Shown here one piece after another: positions 48,963 through 58,651 of a stretch of DNA of 64,000 bases. The notes under the pieces are model-generated. The model was not told where the DNA came from. It was given only the letters and a program-made list of their open reading frames with translations, and searched no databases. Source of the stretch: Rhizobium sp. CG5 (lineage in GTDB: Bacteria; Pseudomonadota; Alphaproteobacteria; Rhizobiales; Rhizobiaceae); assembly GCF_023701945.1 (NCBI RefSeq), contig NZ_JABAEF010000002.1, positions 62,001-126,000 on the forward strand, given 5' to 3'. The stretch's first letter is position 1. Every line of letters starts with the position of its first letter. The translations under genes and the position numbers were made by a program.

Positions 48963-49669
48963 CCGATACCCCAAACCTGGACGAGGCGCAGTTCCGGCCG
49001 ATCGATGATGCCCGCCTGCACCAGCCGGACCGCAAGACCCATCCGCCGCGCATCCTGATGCTCTATGGCTCACTGCGCGCTGTGTCCTATTCCCGGCTGC
49101 TGACGGAGGAGGCGGCCCGCATCCTGCGCCGCTATGGCGCCGAGGTGAGGATCTTCGATCCGCATGGTCTGCCCCTTGCAGATGCGGAGCTTGCCTCCCA
49201 TCCTAAGGTCCAGGAATTGCGCGATCTGTCGCTGTGGTCGGAAGCTCAGGTCTGGTGCTCGCCGGAGCGGCATGGCGCGATGAGCGGACTGATGAAGACC
49301 CAGATCGACTGGCTGCCTTTGTCGCTTGGTGCCCAGCGTCCGACCCAGGGACGTACCCTGGCGCTGATGCAGGTCTGCGGCGGTTCGCAGAGCTTCAACA
49401 CGGTCAACCAGATGCGCATCCTCGGCCGCTGGATGCGCATGGTGACCATTCCCAACCAGTCGTCGGTGCCGAAGGCCTTTATGGAATTCGATGAACACGG
49501 CCGCATGAAGCCGTCGGCCTATTACAATCGCGTCGTCGATGTCATGGAAGAGCTGATGAAGTTCACGCTTCTGGTCCGCGACCGTGCCGATTATCTGGTC
49601 GAGCGCTATTCGGAACGGGTCGAAAGTGCCGAGGAACTGTCGAAGCGGGTCAACCAGCGGTCGATCTGA
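48959..49669 (+). CDS. arsH: Organoarsenical NADPH-dependent FMN oxidoreductase ArsH
   Basis: 236 residues: a flavodoxin-like NADPH-dependent FMN reductase, with the FMN-binding motif [21 protein letters not shown] (about 31-51) and the ArsH-specific [21 protein letters not shown]. ArsH oxidises trivalent organoarsenicals and gives general redox protection. Translationally coupled to arsC. Without an arsenite exporter in this locus, the pair probably works with transporters elsewhere. Confidence 0.93.
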   Translation: MTDTPNLDEAQFRPIDDARLHQPDRKTHPPRILMLYGSLRAVSYSRLLTEEAARILRRYGAEVRIFDPHGLPLADAELASHPKVQELRDLSLWSEAQVWCSPERHGAMSGLMKTQIDWLPLSLGAQRPTQGRTLALMQVCGGSQSFNTVNQMRILGRWMRMVTIPNQSSVPKAFMEFDEHGRMKPSAYYNRVVDVMEELMKFTLLVRDRADYLVERYSERVESAEELSKRVNQRSI

Positions 49670-49675
49670 TCCTTG

Positions 49676-50278
49676 CTAACCCGGAAAGACGCCGAGAAAC
49701 CGTTCCAGAACCTCTGACAGGATCATGGTGGGGATCAGCAGCAGCATGGTCAGTGTTGCGACCATGGCAAACTGGTCGCCGCAGATCATGCCGATGATCC
49801 GAAACAGGGCCAGGACGACGGAGAAAAACGCGACGAACCACAGCAGGACGATGAGGCCGGACGCGCCGGGCAGCAGCATCATCACCAGGATCAGGAAGGC
49901 ATAGGTGTAGGAGACCGGGATGGCCATCCAGTTGGTTGCCACCACGACGGCGGAGAATTTCTGGCCGACGCCGAGCGCCAGCATCAGCACGCCGACAAAG
50001 ATCAGCGGCAGCAGCCAGTTGGAGGCCTCGATCATCGCCAGCCGCAGGAAGAACAAAAGCCCGGTCTCGGTATCGGGCGGCATCTTTTCGAGGTAGGTCG
50101 ACCGCCACCACATCCACGACACCAGCATGGCCGGAAGGGTCCAGACCACTGCCCAGAACGAGCGCAGGCTGCCGCGCTCCGAAAGATCCAGGTACTGGAA
50201 CCCCTTCGGGTCGCGCAGCACCAGCAGCCAGAGGCCGGTCAGATAATGTTCGACCTCTTTAAGCGATGGCATCAGCAA
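49676..50278 (-). CDS. Yip1-domain membrane protein
   Basis: 200 residues, with a short cytoplasmic N-terminus (about 1-38) and five predicted transmembrane helices, the pattern of the bacterial YIP1 family (long hydrophobic runs such as [20 protein letters not shown]). Function unknown. Its first 20 bases overlap the end of dapE, and it is convergent with arsH (6 bp), so it is read with dapD-dapE. Confidence 0.75.
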   Translation of the reverse strand: MLMPSLKEVEHYLTGLWLLVLRDPKGFQYLDLSERGSLRSFWAVVWTLPAMLVSWMWWRSTYLEKMPPDTETGLLFFLRLAMIEASNWLLPLIFVGVLMLALGVGQKFSAVVVATNWMAIPVSYTYAFLILVMMLLPGASGLIVLLWFVAFFSVVLALFRIIGMICGDQFAMVATLTMLLLIPTMILSEVLERFLGVFPG

Positions 50279-51452
50279 ACCAGGCGTCGATGAAATGGGT
50301 GTAGATGCGCGTCAGCGTTTCGAGATCCTCGACCGCCACCCGCTCATCGACCATATGCATGGTCTGGCCGACCAGGCCGAATTCCACCACGGGGCAATAA
50401 TCCTTGATATAGCGCGCATCCGATGTGCCGCCGGTGGTCGACAGCTTCGGCATGTTGCCGGTCACCTTTTCGATCGAACGCGACAGCGAATCGATCAGCG
50501 CGTTGTTGCGCGTCAGGAAGACATGGCTCGGGCGCTCGGACCATTGGATCTCATAGGCAAACGGCGCGCGGCCGGGGCGCAGATGCTGGTCGGCTGCCGC
50601 GACGTCGAGCCGCCTGACAATCTCGGCCTGCAGGCTTGTCGCCGTCCAGGTGTCGTTGAAGCGGATGTTGAAGCGCGCCATAGCCTTGGCGGGAATGACA
50701 TTGGTCGCCGGATTGCCGACATCGATCGTCGTCACTTCGAGGTTGGACGGCTGGAAATTGTCGGTGCCATGGTCGAAGACCGGATGCATCAGCGCCTGGG
50801 TCAGCTGGATGATGCCGCGCACCGGATTGTCGGCCAGATGCGGATAGGCGGCGTGACCCTGGGTCCCCGACACGGTGATGGTGCCGGACAGCGAACCCCG
50901 CCGGCCGATCTTGATCATGTCGCCCAGCTGGTCGGGATTGGTCGGCTCGCCGACCAGGCAGGCATCCCAGCGCTCGCCTTTTGCCGCGGCCCATTCCAAA
51001 AGCTTGATCGTGCCGTTGATAGCAGGGCCTTCCTCGTCGCCGGTGATCAGCAGCGAGATCGATCCCTTCGGCGGCCCGTTCTCCTCGATCGAACGGGCCA
51101 GCGCTGCCACGAAGCAGGCTATGCCGCCCTTCATGTCAACGGCGCCGCGGCCAAACAGCATGCCATCGGCAATCTCGGCGGCAAAGGGCGGATGCGTCCA
51201 GTCGGCGGCATTGCCAACCGGCACGACATCGGTATGCCCGGCAAACATCAGATGCGGACCCTCAGTCCCGATGCGGGCATAGAGGTTCTCGATATCCGGG
51301 GTTGCGGGCTCGCTGGACGTGATCCGCGACACGTTGAAGCCCAAGGGTTCCAGCATGGCCGCAAGCGCCGTCAGCGCCCCGCCTTCTGCAGGCGTCACGG
51401 AGGGGCAGCGGATCAGGGCCTGGAGATTGTCGATCGGGTTTTGCGCGGTCAT
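50259..51452 (-). CDS. dapE: Succinyl-diaminopimelate desuccinylase DapE
   Basis: Zinc peptidase-like hydrolase making L,L-diaminopimelate from the succinyl intermediate (lysine and peptidoglycan biosynthesis). From ATG 51452 the product is 397 residues with the M20 metal site: [29 protein letters not shown] and the catalytic [12 protein letters not shown], plus the C-terminal [18 protein letters not shown] start two codons earlier (51458) is possible; the longer frame from 51569 lies in the dapD gap and is not family-like. Follows dapD by 67 bp containing a 10-bp stem-loop. Confidence 0.95.
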   Translation of the reverse strand: MTAQNPIDNLQALIRCPSVTPAEGGALTALAAMLEPLGFNVSRITSSEPATPDIENLYARIGTEGPHLMFAGHTDVVPVGNAADWTHPPFAAEIADGMLFGRGAVDMKGGIACFVAALARSIEENGPPKGSISLLITGDEEGPAINGTIKLLEWAAAKGERWDACLVGEPTNPDQLGDMIKIGRRGSLSGTITVSGTQGHAAYPHLADNPVRGIIQLTQALMHPVFDHGTDNFQPSNLEVTTIDVGNPATNVIPAKAMARFNIRFNDTWTATSLQAEIVRRLDVAAADQHLRPGRAPFAYEIQWSERPSHVFLTRNNALIDSLSRSIEKVTGNMPKLSTTGGTSDARYIKDYCPVVEFGLVGQTMHMVDERVAVEDLETLTRIYTHFIDAWFADAIA

Positions 51453-51482
51453 GGCCATCGGATATGTCTGGAGGCAGGCATT

Positions 51483-51507
51483 TTCGAGGCGCCGACAGCG
51501 CCTCGAA
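51483..51507 (-). other. Perfect 10-bp stem-loop between dapD and dapE
   Basis: TTCGAGGCGC (51483-51492) pairs perfectly with GCGCCTCGAA (51498-51507) around a 5-nt loop, in the 67-bp gap of the dapD-dapE operon. No U-run follows on the minus strand, so it may set relative mRNA stability rather than terminate. Confidence 0.6.
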
Positions 51508-51519
51508 TGTCGGCAAGGA

Positions 51520-52377
51520 TCAGTCGCGCAGCAATTCGTTAATGCCGGTCTTCGACCGGGTCTGGGCATCGACGCGCTTGACGATCACCGCACAATAGAG
51601 GTTCGGCGCCGCCACGCCGTTCGGCATGATCGTGCCGCTGCCCATCGAGCCGGCAACCACCACCGAATAGGGCGGCACTTCGCCATAGGTCACCTCGCCG
51701 GTGGCACGATCGACGATCTTGGTCGACTTGCCGATGAACACGCCCATGCCGAGCACCGAGCCTTCGCGCACGATGCAGCCCTCGACCACTTCGGAGCGGG
51801 CGCCGATAAAGCAATTGTCCTCGATGATGGTCGGGCCAGCCTGCATCGGCTCCAGAACGCCGCCGATGCCGACGCCGCCCGACAGGTGCACATGACGGCC
51901 GATCTGCGCGCAGGAGCCGACGGTGGCCCAGGTATCGACCATCGTGCCTTCGCCGACATAGGCGCCGAGATTGACGAAAGACGGCATCAGGATGGCGTTC
52001 GGGGCGATATAGGCCGAGCGGCGCACCACGGCATTGGGCACGGCGCGGAAGCCGGCGGCGCGGAACTGGTTCTCACCCCAGCCTTCGAACTTCGACGGAA
52101 CCTTGTCCCACCAGGTGGATGCGCCGGGGCCGCCCTTGACGACCTCCATGTCGTTGAGGCGGAAGGACAGCAGAACGGCCTTTTTCAGCCACTGGTGCAC
52201 CGTCCAGTTGCCGTCTTCGCCGCGCGTCGCCACGCGGACCTTGCCGCTGTCGAGAAGGGTGAGGGCGGTCTCGATCGCGTCGCGGATTTCGCCGCGGGTC
52301 GATGTGTTGACCGTGTCGCGATTGTCGAAAGCGGCATCGATGATGGTTTCGAGAGCGGTAAGATCCGTGGCGTGCAT
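51520..52377 (-). CDS. dapD: 2,3,4,5-tetrahydropyridine-2,6-dicarboxylate N-succinyltransferase DapD
   Basis: Succinyl-CoA dependent step of the diaminopimelate pathway, just before DapE. 285 residues with a left-handed parallel beta-helix of hexapeptide repeats (about 105-220, [20 protein letters not shown] is the start), preceded by the N-terminal helical domain and including the segment [20 protein letters not shown]. dapD-dapE-yip1 are consecutive and co-directional. Confidence 0.96.
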   Translation of the reverse strand: MHATDLTALETIIDAAFDNRDTVNTSTRGEIRDAIETALTLLDSGKVRVATRGEDGNWTVHQWLKKAVLLSFRLNDMEVVKGGPGASTWWDKVPSKFEGWGENQFRAAGFRAVPNAVVRRSAYIAPNAILMPSFVNLGAYVGEGTMVDTWATVGSCAQIGRHVHLSGGVGIGGVLEPMQAGPTIIEDNCFIGARSEVVEGCIVREGSVLGMGVFIGKSTKIVDRATGEVTYGEVPPYSVVVAGSMGSGTIMPNGVAAPNLYCAVIVKRVDAQTRSKTGINELLRD

Positions 52378-52610
52378 GAGGATTCCTTAAACTTCATTGT
52401 CTAACGTCATATCCGAAACCATCGGATTGGCGATCGGAAACTGGCGATCTGCTCTAGCGCATTCCCCAGGCCTTGAAAACCGCCGTCGGCACATTCTGCG
52501 CCGATTGCCGTGACGACCAACCGTCTCCGCAATGGGTTTGACGAGAGAAGGCTGGTTGGAGCCTGGGCGCTGCGTTGCGCCGGGGTCCAACCCGAAAAAA
52601 GGCATTGAGA

Positions 52611-53471
52611 ATGGCGAAGGCACGCAATGGCAGGAACAGGCGCAGCGACGGTGTTTGGGATCCGCTGAAGAACAGTTCCTCGGACCGCAAGGAAGCAGCC
52701 GTCGTCCCCAAGACGCCCCAGTCGGAATCGCCCTCCTATCGCCTGGCCTATGCCGATGACGATTTCATGTGCCGCGAGGAGTTGCGCCCCGTCCGCCTGC
52801 AGTTGGAACTGCTGAAGACGGAAATGATCCTCACCGAAAAGGGCATCAAGTCGACCATCGTGATGTTCGGCGGCGCCCGTATTCCGGCGCCCGGAGCCGC
52901 CGCCTGGGCGGCCCGCAACGAGACCCAGCGCAGGAACCTCGAGGCGGCATCTGTCTATTACGAGGAAGCGCGAAAGTTTGCCCGCCTCTGCGCCGAACAT
53001 GCGGCGCGCTATGCCCATCAGGAATATGTTGTCATGACCGGTGGCGGACCGGGCGTGATGGAGGCCGGCAATCGGGGTGCTGCCGAACTCGACGCGCCGT
53101 CGATCGGCCTCAACATCGTCCTGCCGCACGAGCAGGCGCCCAATCCTTACGTGACGCCGGACCTGTCCTTCAACTTTCACTATTTCGCCATCCGCAAGAT
53201 GCATTTCCTGATGCGGGCCAAGGCGATTACCATCTTCCCCGGCGGCTTCGGCACGCTCGACGAATTCTTCGAGGCGGTGACGCTGATCCAGACCAAGCGC
53301 ATGGCGCCGATCCCGCTGATCCTGTTCGGCGAGGCCTTCTGGCGCAAGATCGTCAATTTCGACGCGCTTGCCGAATTCGGCACCATCGCACCCGACGACC
53401 TGAAACTGCTCAATTTCGTCGAGACGGCCGAACAGGCCTGGAAGATCATTGCGGATCACTACGATCACTGA
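52611..53471 (+). CDS. LOG-family protein (putative nucleoside monophosphate phosphoribohydrolase)
   Basis: 286 residues from ATG 52611, longer than the about 200-residue plant-type LOG enzymes because of a about 90-residue N-terminal extension. The conserved motifs are TGGGPGVMEAGNRGA and FPGGFGTLDEFFEAVTLIQ (PGGxGTxxE), typical of the lysine-decarboxylase-like fold that hydrolyses cytokinin riboside 5'-monophosphates or other nucleotides. Substrate in bacteria of this long type is uncertain. The frame could start at 52575 but the 52611 ATG has a clear AAGAAUGG-like context and a basic start typical of the group. Divergent from dapD. Confidence 0.85.
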   Translation: MAKARNGRNRRSDGVWDPLKNSSSDRKEAAVVPKTPQSESPSYRLAYADDDFMCREELRPVRLQLELLKTEMILTEKGIKSTIVMFGGARIPAPGAAAWAARNETQRRNLEAASVYYEEARKFARLCAEHAARYAHQEYVVMTGGGPGVMEAGNRGAAELDAPSIGLNIVLPHEQAPNPYVTPDLSFNFHYFAIRKMHFLMRAKAITIFPGGFGTLDEFFEAVTLIQTKRMAPIPLILFGEAFWRKIVNFDALAEFGTIAPDDLKLLNFVETAEQAWKIIADHYDH

Positions 53472-53484
53472 GCCCAACGGAAAA

Positions 53485-53508
53485 CGCCCGCGGCACTGGC
53501 CGCGGGCG
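53485..53508. terminator. Bidirectional terminator between LOG and EF-hand genes
   Basis: CGCCCGCGGC (53485-53494) and GCCGCGGGCG (53499-53508) form a 10-bp stem with loop ACTG. AAAA precedes it, so on the minus strand the stem is followed by TTTTCC; it serves the convergent EF-hand gene best. Confidence 0.8.
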
Positions 53509-53536
53509 CTTCAGTTTACAGTCTGGATGCGAAATC

Positions 53537-54289
53537 CTAGCGCCAGAACGGGTGCTTCGGGAAGTCGTCGGCGGAGATCGCGCCGTCCTTGTTGGTGTCC
53601 ATGCGCTCAAACATCTTGTCGGCTGCGGCCGATGCCTCGGCCTTGCTGATCTGGCCGTTCTCATCGGTGTCGATCCGGCGCATCATACCCATCGGTCCCA
53701 TCGGGCCGCCGCGTTCCATGCCGGCCCGGTCACGGGGACCATCGCGATCACCGTGGCGACCGTGTTGCATGCCCCAGCCGGGACGATCGCCGCGCGGACC
53801 ACGGTCACCGTCCGGACCCATTCCATCGGGCGGACCCATGCCGTCCGGCGGACCCATGTCGTCGCCGTCATCCATGTCGTCGTCAGGTGCCATGCCCTGC
53901 GGGCCGGATCCATCCTTCGGACCGGCACCCGGGCCATCCTTCGGACCCTTGCCGTCTGGACCCTTGCCATCGGGGCCATTGCCTTCGGCCTTCATCTTTT
54001 CCATCATCGCTTCGCGATGCTTGCGCATCTCGCCGGGGGTGAGAGAACCATCCTTGTCGGCATCGATCTCTGCGAACATCTTGTCTTCGGCCGCCTTGGC
54101 TTCCTCCTTGGAAACCTTGCCGTCCTTGTTGCTGTCGACGTCCTGCAGCAAGTGGATGAACATGCCTTCGGGACCCGGACCCGGACCGGGACCCGGGCCC
54201 CGATGGTCACGCGCCAGGGTGGCAGTCGCCGAAGCGCTGAGCAGAAGGCTGGTGGCCAGTGCCGCGAGCGTAAATGTCTTGCCGTTCAT
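53537..54289 (-). CDS. Secreted four-EF-hand protein with Gly/Pro/Asp-rich linker
   Basis: 250 residues from ATG 54289. Signal peptide (about 1-26; LAALATSLLLSASATATLA). Four canonical EF-hand loops: DSNKDGKVSKEE (52-63), DADKDGSLTPGE (76-87), DTDENGQISKAE (207-218) and DTNKDGAISADD (231-242), arranged as two pairs. Between them is a about 100-residue low-complexity linker rich in Gly, Pro, Asp and Met, with PDGKG and PDGMGP repeats. A stretch of GPGPGPGPGP precedes the first hand. Probably an exported calcium-binding protein; function unknown. The start two residues after an upstream MKGIP frame is preferred. Confidence 0.9.
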   Translation of the reverse strand: MNGKTFTLAALATSLLLSASATATLARDHRGPGPGPGPGPEGMFIHLLQDVDSNKDGKVSKEEAKAAEDKMFAEIDADKDGSLTPGEMRKHREAMMEKMKAEGNGPDGKGPDGKGPKDGPGAGPKDGSGPQGMAPDDDMDDGDDMGPPDGMGPPDGMGPDGDRGPRGDRPGWGMQHGRHGDRDGPRDRAGMERGGPMGPMGMMRRIDTDENGQISKAEASAAADKMFERMDTNKDGAISADDFPKHPFWR

Positions 54290-54406
54290 TGGAATTCCTT
54301 TCATCCTCGTTGGATGACAGGATAATGGTGTCGACGGCTATAAGTTCCTACTTAAACATCTGTAACGCTTCATGAAATTTTGGTAAGGTTTGGAGTTCTT
54401 CAAGCC

Positions 54407-55123
54407 TCATTCGGCAATCAGGGTGGAGAGAAAGCCGCTGAGGTCATCGGTGATGAAGTCGATGGATCCTGCGCCGTCTACACCATCGGCGCGTTCCCAT
54501 GTCTCCAGAACCACCCCCTCGAGATTGCGCGGCACCAGCAGGACCGTCTTCATGCCAAGCGATTTCGGCACCACTAGGTTGCGCGGCAGATCCTCGAACA
54601 TCGCTGCATGACCGGTGTCGATACGGTTCAGCTGGGTGAATTTGTCATAGGTGCTGCCGGCCGGCTTCGGTACATAGTCGGCGGCGACGATGTCGAAGAT
54701 ATCGTCGAAGTGATCGAGGATACCCAGTGCCCGCGCGGCCGCCTCGGCATGGCTGACGGTGCCATTGGTGAAGATGAACTTGCGGCCCGGCAAAGCCTTG
54801 ATCACCTCGCCAAGCGCCGGATCCGGCAGCAGCGGCGAATAGTCGATCGCATGGGCCTTTTCCAGAAAGGCATTCGGATCGACATTGTGATGCAGCATCA
54901 GGCCTTTCAGCGTCGTGCCGTGATCGTGATAATAGCGCTTCTGCAAAAGCTTGGCCTCGGCCGGCTCCAGTTGCAGCAACTCGGCCACGAACTCCGTCAT
55001 GTTGCGGTCGATCTGCGCGAACAGATTGATGTGATGCGGGTAGAGCGTGTTGTCGAGATCGAAGACCCAGTCCCTGACATGGGCGAAGTCGGCTTTGGTG
55101 GCAGTGGACTTGGGCTCGGTCAT
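54407..55123 (-). CDS. HAD-family pyrimidine 5'-nucleotidase (Sdt1-like)
   Basis: 238 residues from ATG 55123. HAD motif I is WVFDLDNTLYPHHINLF (nucleophile Asp in DLDNT), motif II FTNGTVSHAEAAARALG, motif III/IV region VPKPAGSTYDKF and FEDLPRNLVV. The architecture matches the pyrimidine 5'-nucleotidase subfamily (TIGR01993). Cytoplasmic; dephosphorylates UMP/CMP or related phosphates, but HAD substrate predictions are weak. Divergent from the EamA transporter gene. Confidence 0.85.
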   Translation of the reverse strand: MTEPKSTATKADFAHVRDWVFDLDNTLYPHHINLFAQIDRNMTEFVAELLQLEPAEAKLLQKRYYHDHGTTLKGLMLHHNVDPNAFLEKAHAIDYSPLLPDPALGEVIKALPGRKFIFTNGTVSHAEAAARALGILDHFDDIFDIVAADYVPKPAGSTYDKFTQLNRIDTGHAAMFEDLPRNLVVPKSLGMKTVLLVPRNLEGVVLETWERADGVDGAGSIDFITDDLSGFLSTLIAE

Positions 55124-55223
55124 GTCGGGTCTCTCGCAAGGCTGGCGTCTAAAATGCACGGCAATCGGCTTTTTGCACCGCCTGCTTATGGCGAACCGCA
55201 GCGTCCCATGCTAGCGCAAATCC

Positions 55224-56138
55224 ATGGAATTCTGGGCTGTCATCACATTCGCAAGCGCATTCCTGCAAAATATGCGCTCCGTTCTCCAAAAGCATCTGAA
55301 GGGCCGGATGGGCACGACCGGGGCGACCTTCGTGCGCTTCGGTTTCGGCGTGCCTTTCGCATTTTTCTATCTGGCACTGCTGGTCTATGGTTTCGACCGG
55401 CCGCTGCCTTCGGCCAATGCCAGCTTCTGGTTCTGGGCCGTGATCGGCGCCTTCTCGCAGATTGGCGCCACCTTCCTGCTGGTGCACCTGTTCTCCTTCC
55501 GCAATTTCGCCGTCGGCACCGCCTATTCGCGCACCGAGCCGGCTCAGGCCGCGGTGATCGCGCTGCTGTTCTTCGGAGAGCGGATCACCTGGGCCACCTT
55601 CCTGGCCATCGCCATCTCGGTCGTTGGCGTCATGGTCATCTCGGTGGCCCGCACGGCGATCACCGTGCGGTCCCTGCTGACCTCGGTCTTCAGCCGCATC
55701 GCGCTGATCGGCCTCGCCTCGGGCCTGCTGTTCGGCTTGTCAGGCATTTCCTACCGCCAGGCGTCACTCGCCCTGGCGCCCAGCCTGCCGGCCCCGGACT
55801 CCGTCATGCAGGCGAGCTTCACCCTGGTCATGGTCATCCTGATCCAGACCTTTTCGATGCTGGCCTGGATGCTCTGGCGCGACAGGGCGGAATTGGCGCG
55901 GGTCGCCGCCGCATGGCCGGTGGCGATCGTCGTCGGCTTCGTCGGCGCCACGGCGTCCTTCGGCTGGTTCACCGCCATGACGCTCCAGCAGGTCGCCGTG
56001 GTCAAGGCCCTGGCCCAGGTCGAAATGCTGTTCACCTTCGCCTCCGCGGTCTTCATCTTCAAGGAGAAGATCAATGCGCTGGAGATCGCCGGCTGCCTGC
56101 TGATCGTCGCCGGCATTCTGGCTTTGCTGCTTCTTTAG
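55224..56138 (+). CDS. EamA-family (DMT superfamily) transporter
   Basis: 304 residues, ten predicted transmembrane helices in two EamA repeats (the second begins near VVGFVGATASFGWFTAM). The substrate of such drug/metabolite transporters cannot be read from sequence. The segment FAVGTAYSRTEPAQAAVIAL and the ending VEMLFTFASAVFIFKEKINALE are family-typical. Convergent with argB (13 bp). Confidence 0.88.
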   Translation: MEFWAVITFASAFLQNMRSVLQKHLKGRMGTTGATFVRFGFGVPFAFFYLALLVYGFDRPLPSANASFWFWAVIGAFSQIGATFLLVHLFSFRNFAVGTAYSRTEPAQAAVIALLFFGERITWATFLAIAISVVGVMVISVARTAITVRSLLTSVFSRIALIGLASGLLFGLSGISYRQASLALAPSLPAPDSVMQASFTLVMVILIQTFSMLAWMLWRDRAELARVAAAWPVAIVVGFVGATASFGWFTAMTLQQVAVVKALAQVEMLFTFASAVFIFKEKINALEIAGCLLIVAGILALLLL

Positions 56139-56151
56139 CCTGCCATCTCGA

Positions 56152-57045
56152 TCAGGGAACGATCAGCGTGCCGGCACCGTGCTCGGTGAAGATTTCCAGC
56201 AGCACGGAATGCGGTGTCTTGCCGTTGAGAATGACGACGCCCTGCACGCCGGCATTGATCGCATCGATGCAGGTCTCGACCTTGGGGATCATGCCGCCGG
56301 CAATCGTGCCGTCGCGGATCAGCGCCCGAGCCTGGGTCACCGAAAGTTCCTTGATCAGTTCTCCCTGCTTGTCCAGCACGCCGGGCACATCGGTAAGGAA
56401 CAGCAGGCGCGTGGCGTTGAGCGCACCGGCGATGGCGCCGGCAAAGGTATCGGCATTGATATTGTAGGTATGGCCGTCCCGGCCCGGAGCGACGGGCGCG
56501 ATGACCGGGATCATTTCCGATTTCGCCAGCAGATCGAGCAGCGTGCGGTCGACCTCGACCACTTCGCCGACGAAGCCGAGATCGAGAACCCGTTCGATAT
56601 GGCTGTCGGGGTCGATCACCGTCTTCTTGGCCTTTTCGGCAAACACCATGTTGCCGTCCTTGCCGCACAAGCCGATCGCCCATTCGCCGGTCTGGTTGAT
56701 CAGCGCGACGATTTCCTTGTTGATCGAACCGGCCAGCACCATTTCGACGATCTCGACGGTCTTCTGGTCGGTGACGCGCAACCCGCCTTCGAATTTCGAT
56801 TCGATGCCCATCTTCGCCAGCATGGCGCCGATCTGCGGTCCGCCGCCGTGAACGACGATCGGGTTGACGCCCGATTGCTTCAGAAGCGCGATGTCGGCGG
56901 CAAAGGCCTTGCCCAGTTCGGCGTTGCCCATGGCATGACCGCCATATTTGACGACGATCGTCTTGTTCTCGTAGCGCTGCATGAAGGGCAGGGCCTGTGC
57001 GAGAAGTCGGGCCTGGGTTTCGCTTTCGGACGCAGTCATGGGCAC
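56152..57045 (-). CDS. argB: Acetylglutamate kinase
   Basis: Phosphorylates N-acetylglutamate in arginine biosynthesis. 297 residues of the amino acid kinase fold: [20 protein letters not shown] (27-46) with the catalytic Lys, [20 protein letters not shown], and the C-terminal [17 protein letters not shown] arginine-feedback/substrate region. The N-terminal helix (1-25) is the hexamer-forming extension of arginine-sensitive enzymes. Divergent from the ECF sigma gene, with a 154-bp gap. Confidence 0.96.
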   Translation of the reverse strand: MPMTASESETQARLLAQALPFMQRYENKTIVVKYGGHAMGNAELGKAFAADIALLKQSGVNPIVVHGGGPQIGAMLAKMGIESKFEGGLRVTDQKTVEIVEMVLAGSINKEIVALINQTGEWAIGLCGKDGNMVFAEKAKKTVIDPDSHIERVLDLGFVGEVVEVDRTLLDLLAKSEMIPVIAPVAPGRDGHTYNINADTFAGAIAGALNATRLLFLTDVPGVLDKQGELIKELSVTQARALIRDGTIAGGMIPKVETCIDAINAGVQGVVILNGKTPHSVLLEIFTEHGAGTLIVP

Positions 57046-57199
57046 CCCTTTATGTTGGATGGCGGCCTTTTAGCGCAAGATTCGGCCGGAGGGAATAATC
57101 GTGGCCAAAGATAACGGCGTGATGATGATCCGCAATCCATCCCGATGCGTAGTTAAGCCACGGCCAGAGCCAATCGGTGGACCGGGAACCGGGATTGAG

Positions 57200-57739
57200 A
57201 TGACGAACGACGATGTAGCCGTTTTGTTGAGCCGCGTGGCCCTGAAGGACCGCAGCGCCTTTTCCCTGCTCTATTCCCGCGCCGGTGCGAAACTTTTTGC
57301 CATCTGCCTGCGTATTCTGAAAGACAGGAGCGATGCCGAAGAGGCCTTGCAGGATATCTTCGTGAAGATATGGCAGCGCGCCGACAGTTTTGCCGCCGGC
57401 AGCGCCAGTCCGATGGCCTGGCTGACGGTTATCGCACGCTACCATTGCATCGATCGGCTGAGGGCGCGTAAGCCCGTCGGAAATTCGCTGGACGAGGCGG
57501 CCGAAATCGCCGATCTTTCGCCGGATCCGGAGGAAGTCGCGGTTCTTCATGGTGAAGGAAAGCGGATTGACACATGCATGGAACAGTTGGATTCTGATCG
57601 GGCGCGGGCCGTAAGGCATGCCTATGTGGAGGGGCTCAGCTATCAGGAACTGGCGGATCAGTTCGGCGTGCCGCTGAACACGATGCGCACGTGGCTGCGC
57701 CGCAGCCTGTTGAAATTGAGAGAGTGCTTGGACACATGA
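57200..57739 (+). CDS. ECF sigma factor (SigK/RskA-associated type)
   Basis: 179 residues from ATG 57200: sigma region 2 (about 20-90; LLYSRAGAKLFAICLRILKD and QDIFVKIWQRADSF), and sigma region 4 (about 125-175; HAYVEGLSYQELADQFGVPL then TMRTWLRRSLLKLRE helix-turn-helix). The frame is open upstream to a GTG at 57101, but those 33 residues are not sigma-like. Its stop overlaps the start of an RskA-type anti-sigma gene (ATGA), as in sigma / anti-sigma operons, and a fasciclin gene follows. Promoter specificity cannot be read reliably. Confidence 0.92.
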   Translation: MTNDDVAVLLSRVALKDRSAFSLLYSRAGAKLFAICLRILKDRSDAEEALQDIFVKIWQRADSFAAGSASPMAWLTVIARYHCIDRLRARKPVGNSLDEAAEIADLSPDPEEVAVLHGEGKRIDTCMEQLDSDRARAVRHAYVEGLSYQELADQFGVPLNTMRTWLRRSLLKLRECLDT

Positions 57740-58452
57740 CGACCCCAGACCAGAGCAAGGGTGACCGTTCGCGGGACGAAGTCCTGGCGGGCGAATATGT
57801 CCTGGGCGTGCTCGGCGCCGATGCCCGCCTGAAGGTCGAGGCGCGCATCCGGCGCGACCGCCAGTTCGCGGCCATCGTCCATCGCTGGGAAGAGAACCTC
57901 TCGGAATTCGGAGAGGAATACGGGGTCGAATTGCCGCCGCCGGAAGCCTTTTCGGCGATCGAGAGCCGGTTGTTCGGCGAGGTGTCGCGTCGCAATCGTT
58001 CCGGCCTCGGCTCCTTGTGGAATTCGCTGGCCGTCTGGCGGGTGCTGACCCTGGCCAGCGTGCTGGCCGCGGTAACGCTCGCGACGACCGAATTCCGTGC
58101 CTGGAATGCGCCGGCGCCAGGCCGGCTGCTGATCGCCGAAATGGCGGGCAAGGATCAGGCGGTGTCTCTTGTGGCGCGCTACGACGATCAGTCGGGCCGT
58201 CTTCGGGTCACGCCTGTGGCAACAGGCGACGCCCAGACGAAATCGCTGGAGCTCTGGCTGATCGAAGGCAGCGATCCCGCCCGCTCGCTCGGCATCCTGC
58301 CGCAGACCGGCGAGGGCGAACTGATCGTGCCCGCTGAGATGCGCGAAAAACTCAAGCAAGGCGTCGTCCTGGCCGTCAGCCTGGAGCCGTTTGGCGGATC
58401 GCCGACCGGACAGGCCACCGGCCCGATCGTGGCGCTTGGGCCTGCCCAGTAG
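57736..58452 (+). CDS. RskA-type anti-sigma factor
   Basis: 238 residues from ATG 57736, overlapping the sigma stop. N-terminal cytoplasmic sigma-binding part (about 1-90; LAGEYVLGVLGADARLKVEA is family-typical), one transmembrane segment at about 101-120 (WRVLTLASVLAAVTLATTEF) and a periplasmic RskA C-terminal domain (about 130-238; LELWLIEGSDPARSLGILPQ). In characterised members regulated proteolysis of such a membrane anti-sigma releases the sigma factor. It almost certainly binds the sigma at 57200. Confidence 0.9.
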   Translation: MTTPDQSKGDRSRDEVLAGEYVLGVLGADARLKVEARIRRDRQFAAIVHRWEENLSEFGEEYGVELPPPEAFSAIESRLFGEVSRRNRSGLGSLWNSLAVWRVLTLASVLAAVTLATTEFRAWNAPAPGRLLIAEMAGKDQAVSLVARYDDQSGRLRVTPVATGDAQTKSLELWLIEGSDPARSLGILPQTGEGELIVPAEMREKLKQGVVLAVSLEPFGGSPTGQATGPIVALGPAQ

Positions 58453-58651
58453 CCAGGGCTGCTGCCGCTGCGAAAAATATTCAGAAAACAAAGGCTTCGT
58501 TTTTTTCTCGAAATTGCTCCGCGGTTCTGAAACTAAAATCCGCCCGCTTCCGTCCTTTGTCATGTTCCCGCGGATGGGAAACGTGAGTTATCCGCCCGCA
58601 CCGGCCTTACCGGCCTGGCCGCGGGTAAAAACAGAGGAAGAGGAAACCATC

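Noticed and set aside
54608..56467. 619-codon open frame crossing three genes (HAD, EamA, argB)
   Set aside because: It overlaps three genes with clear families, in the wrong frame or strand.
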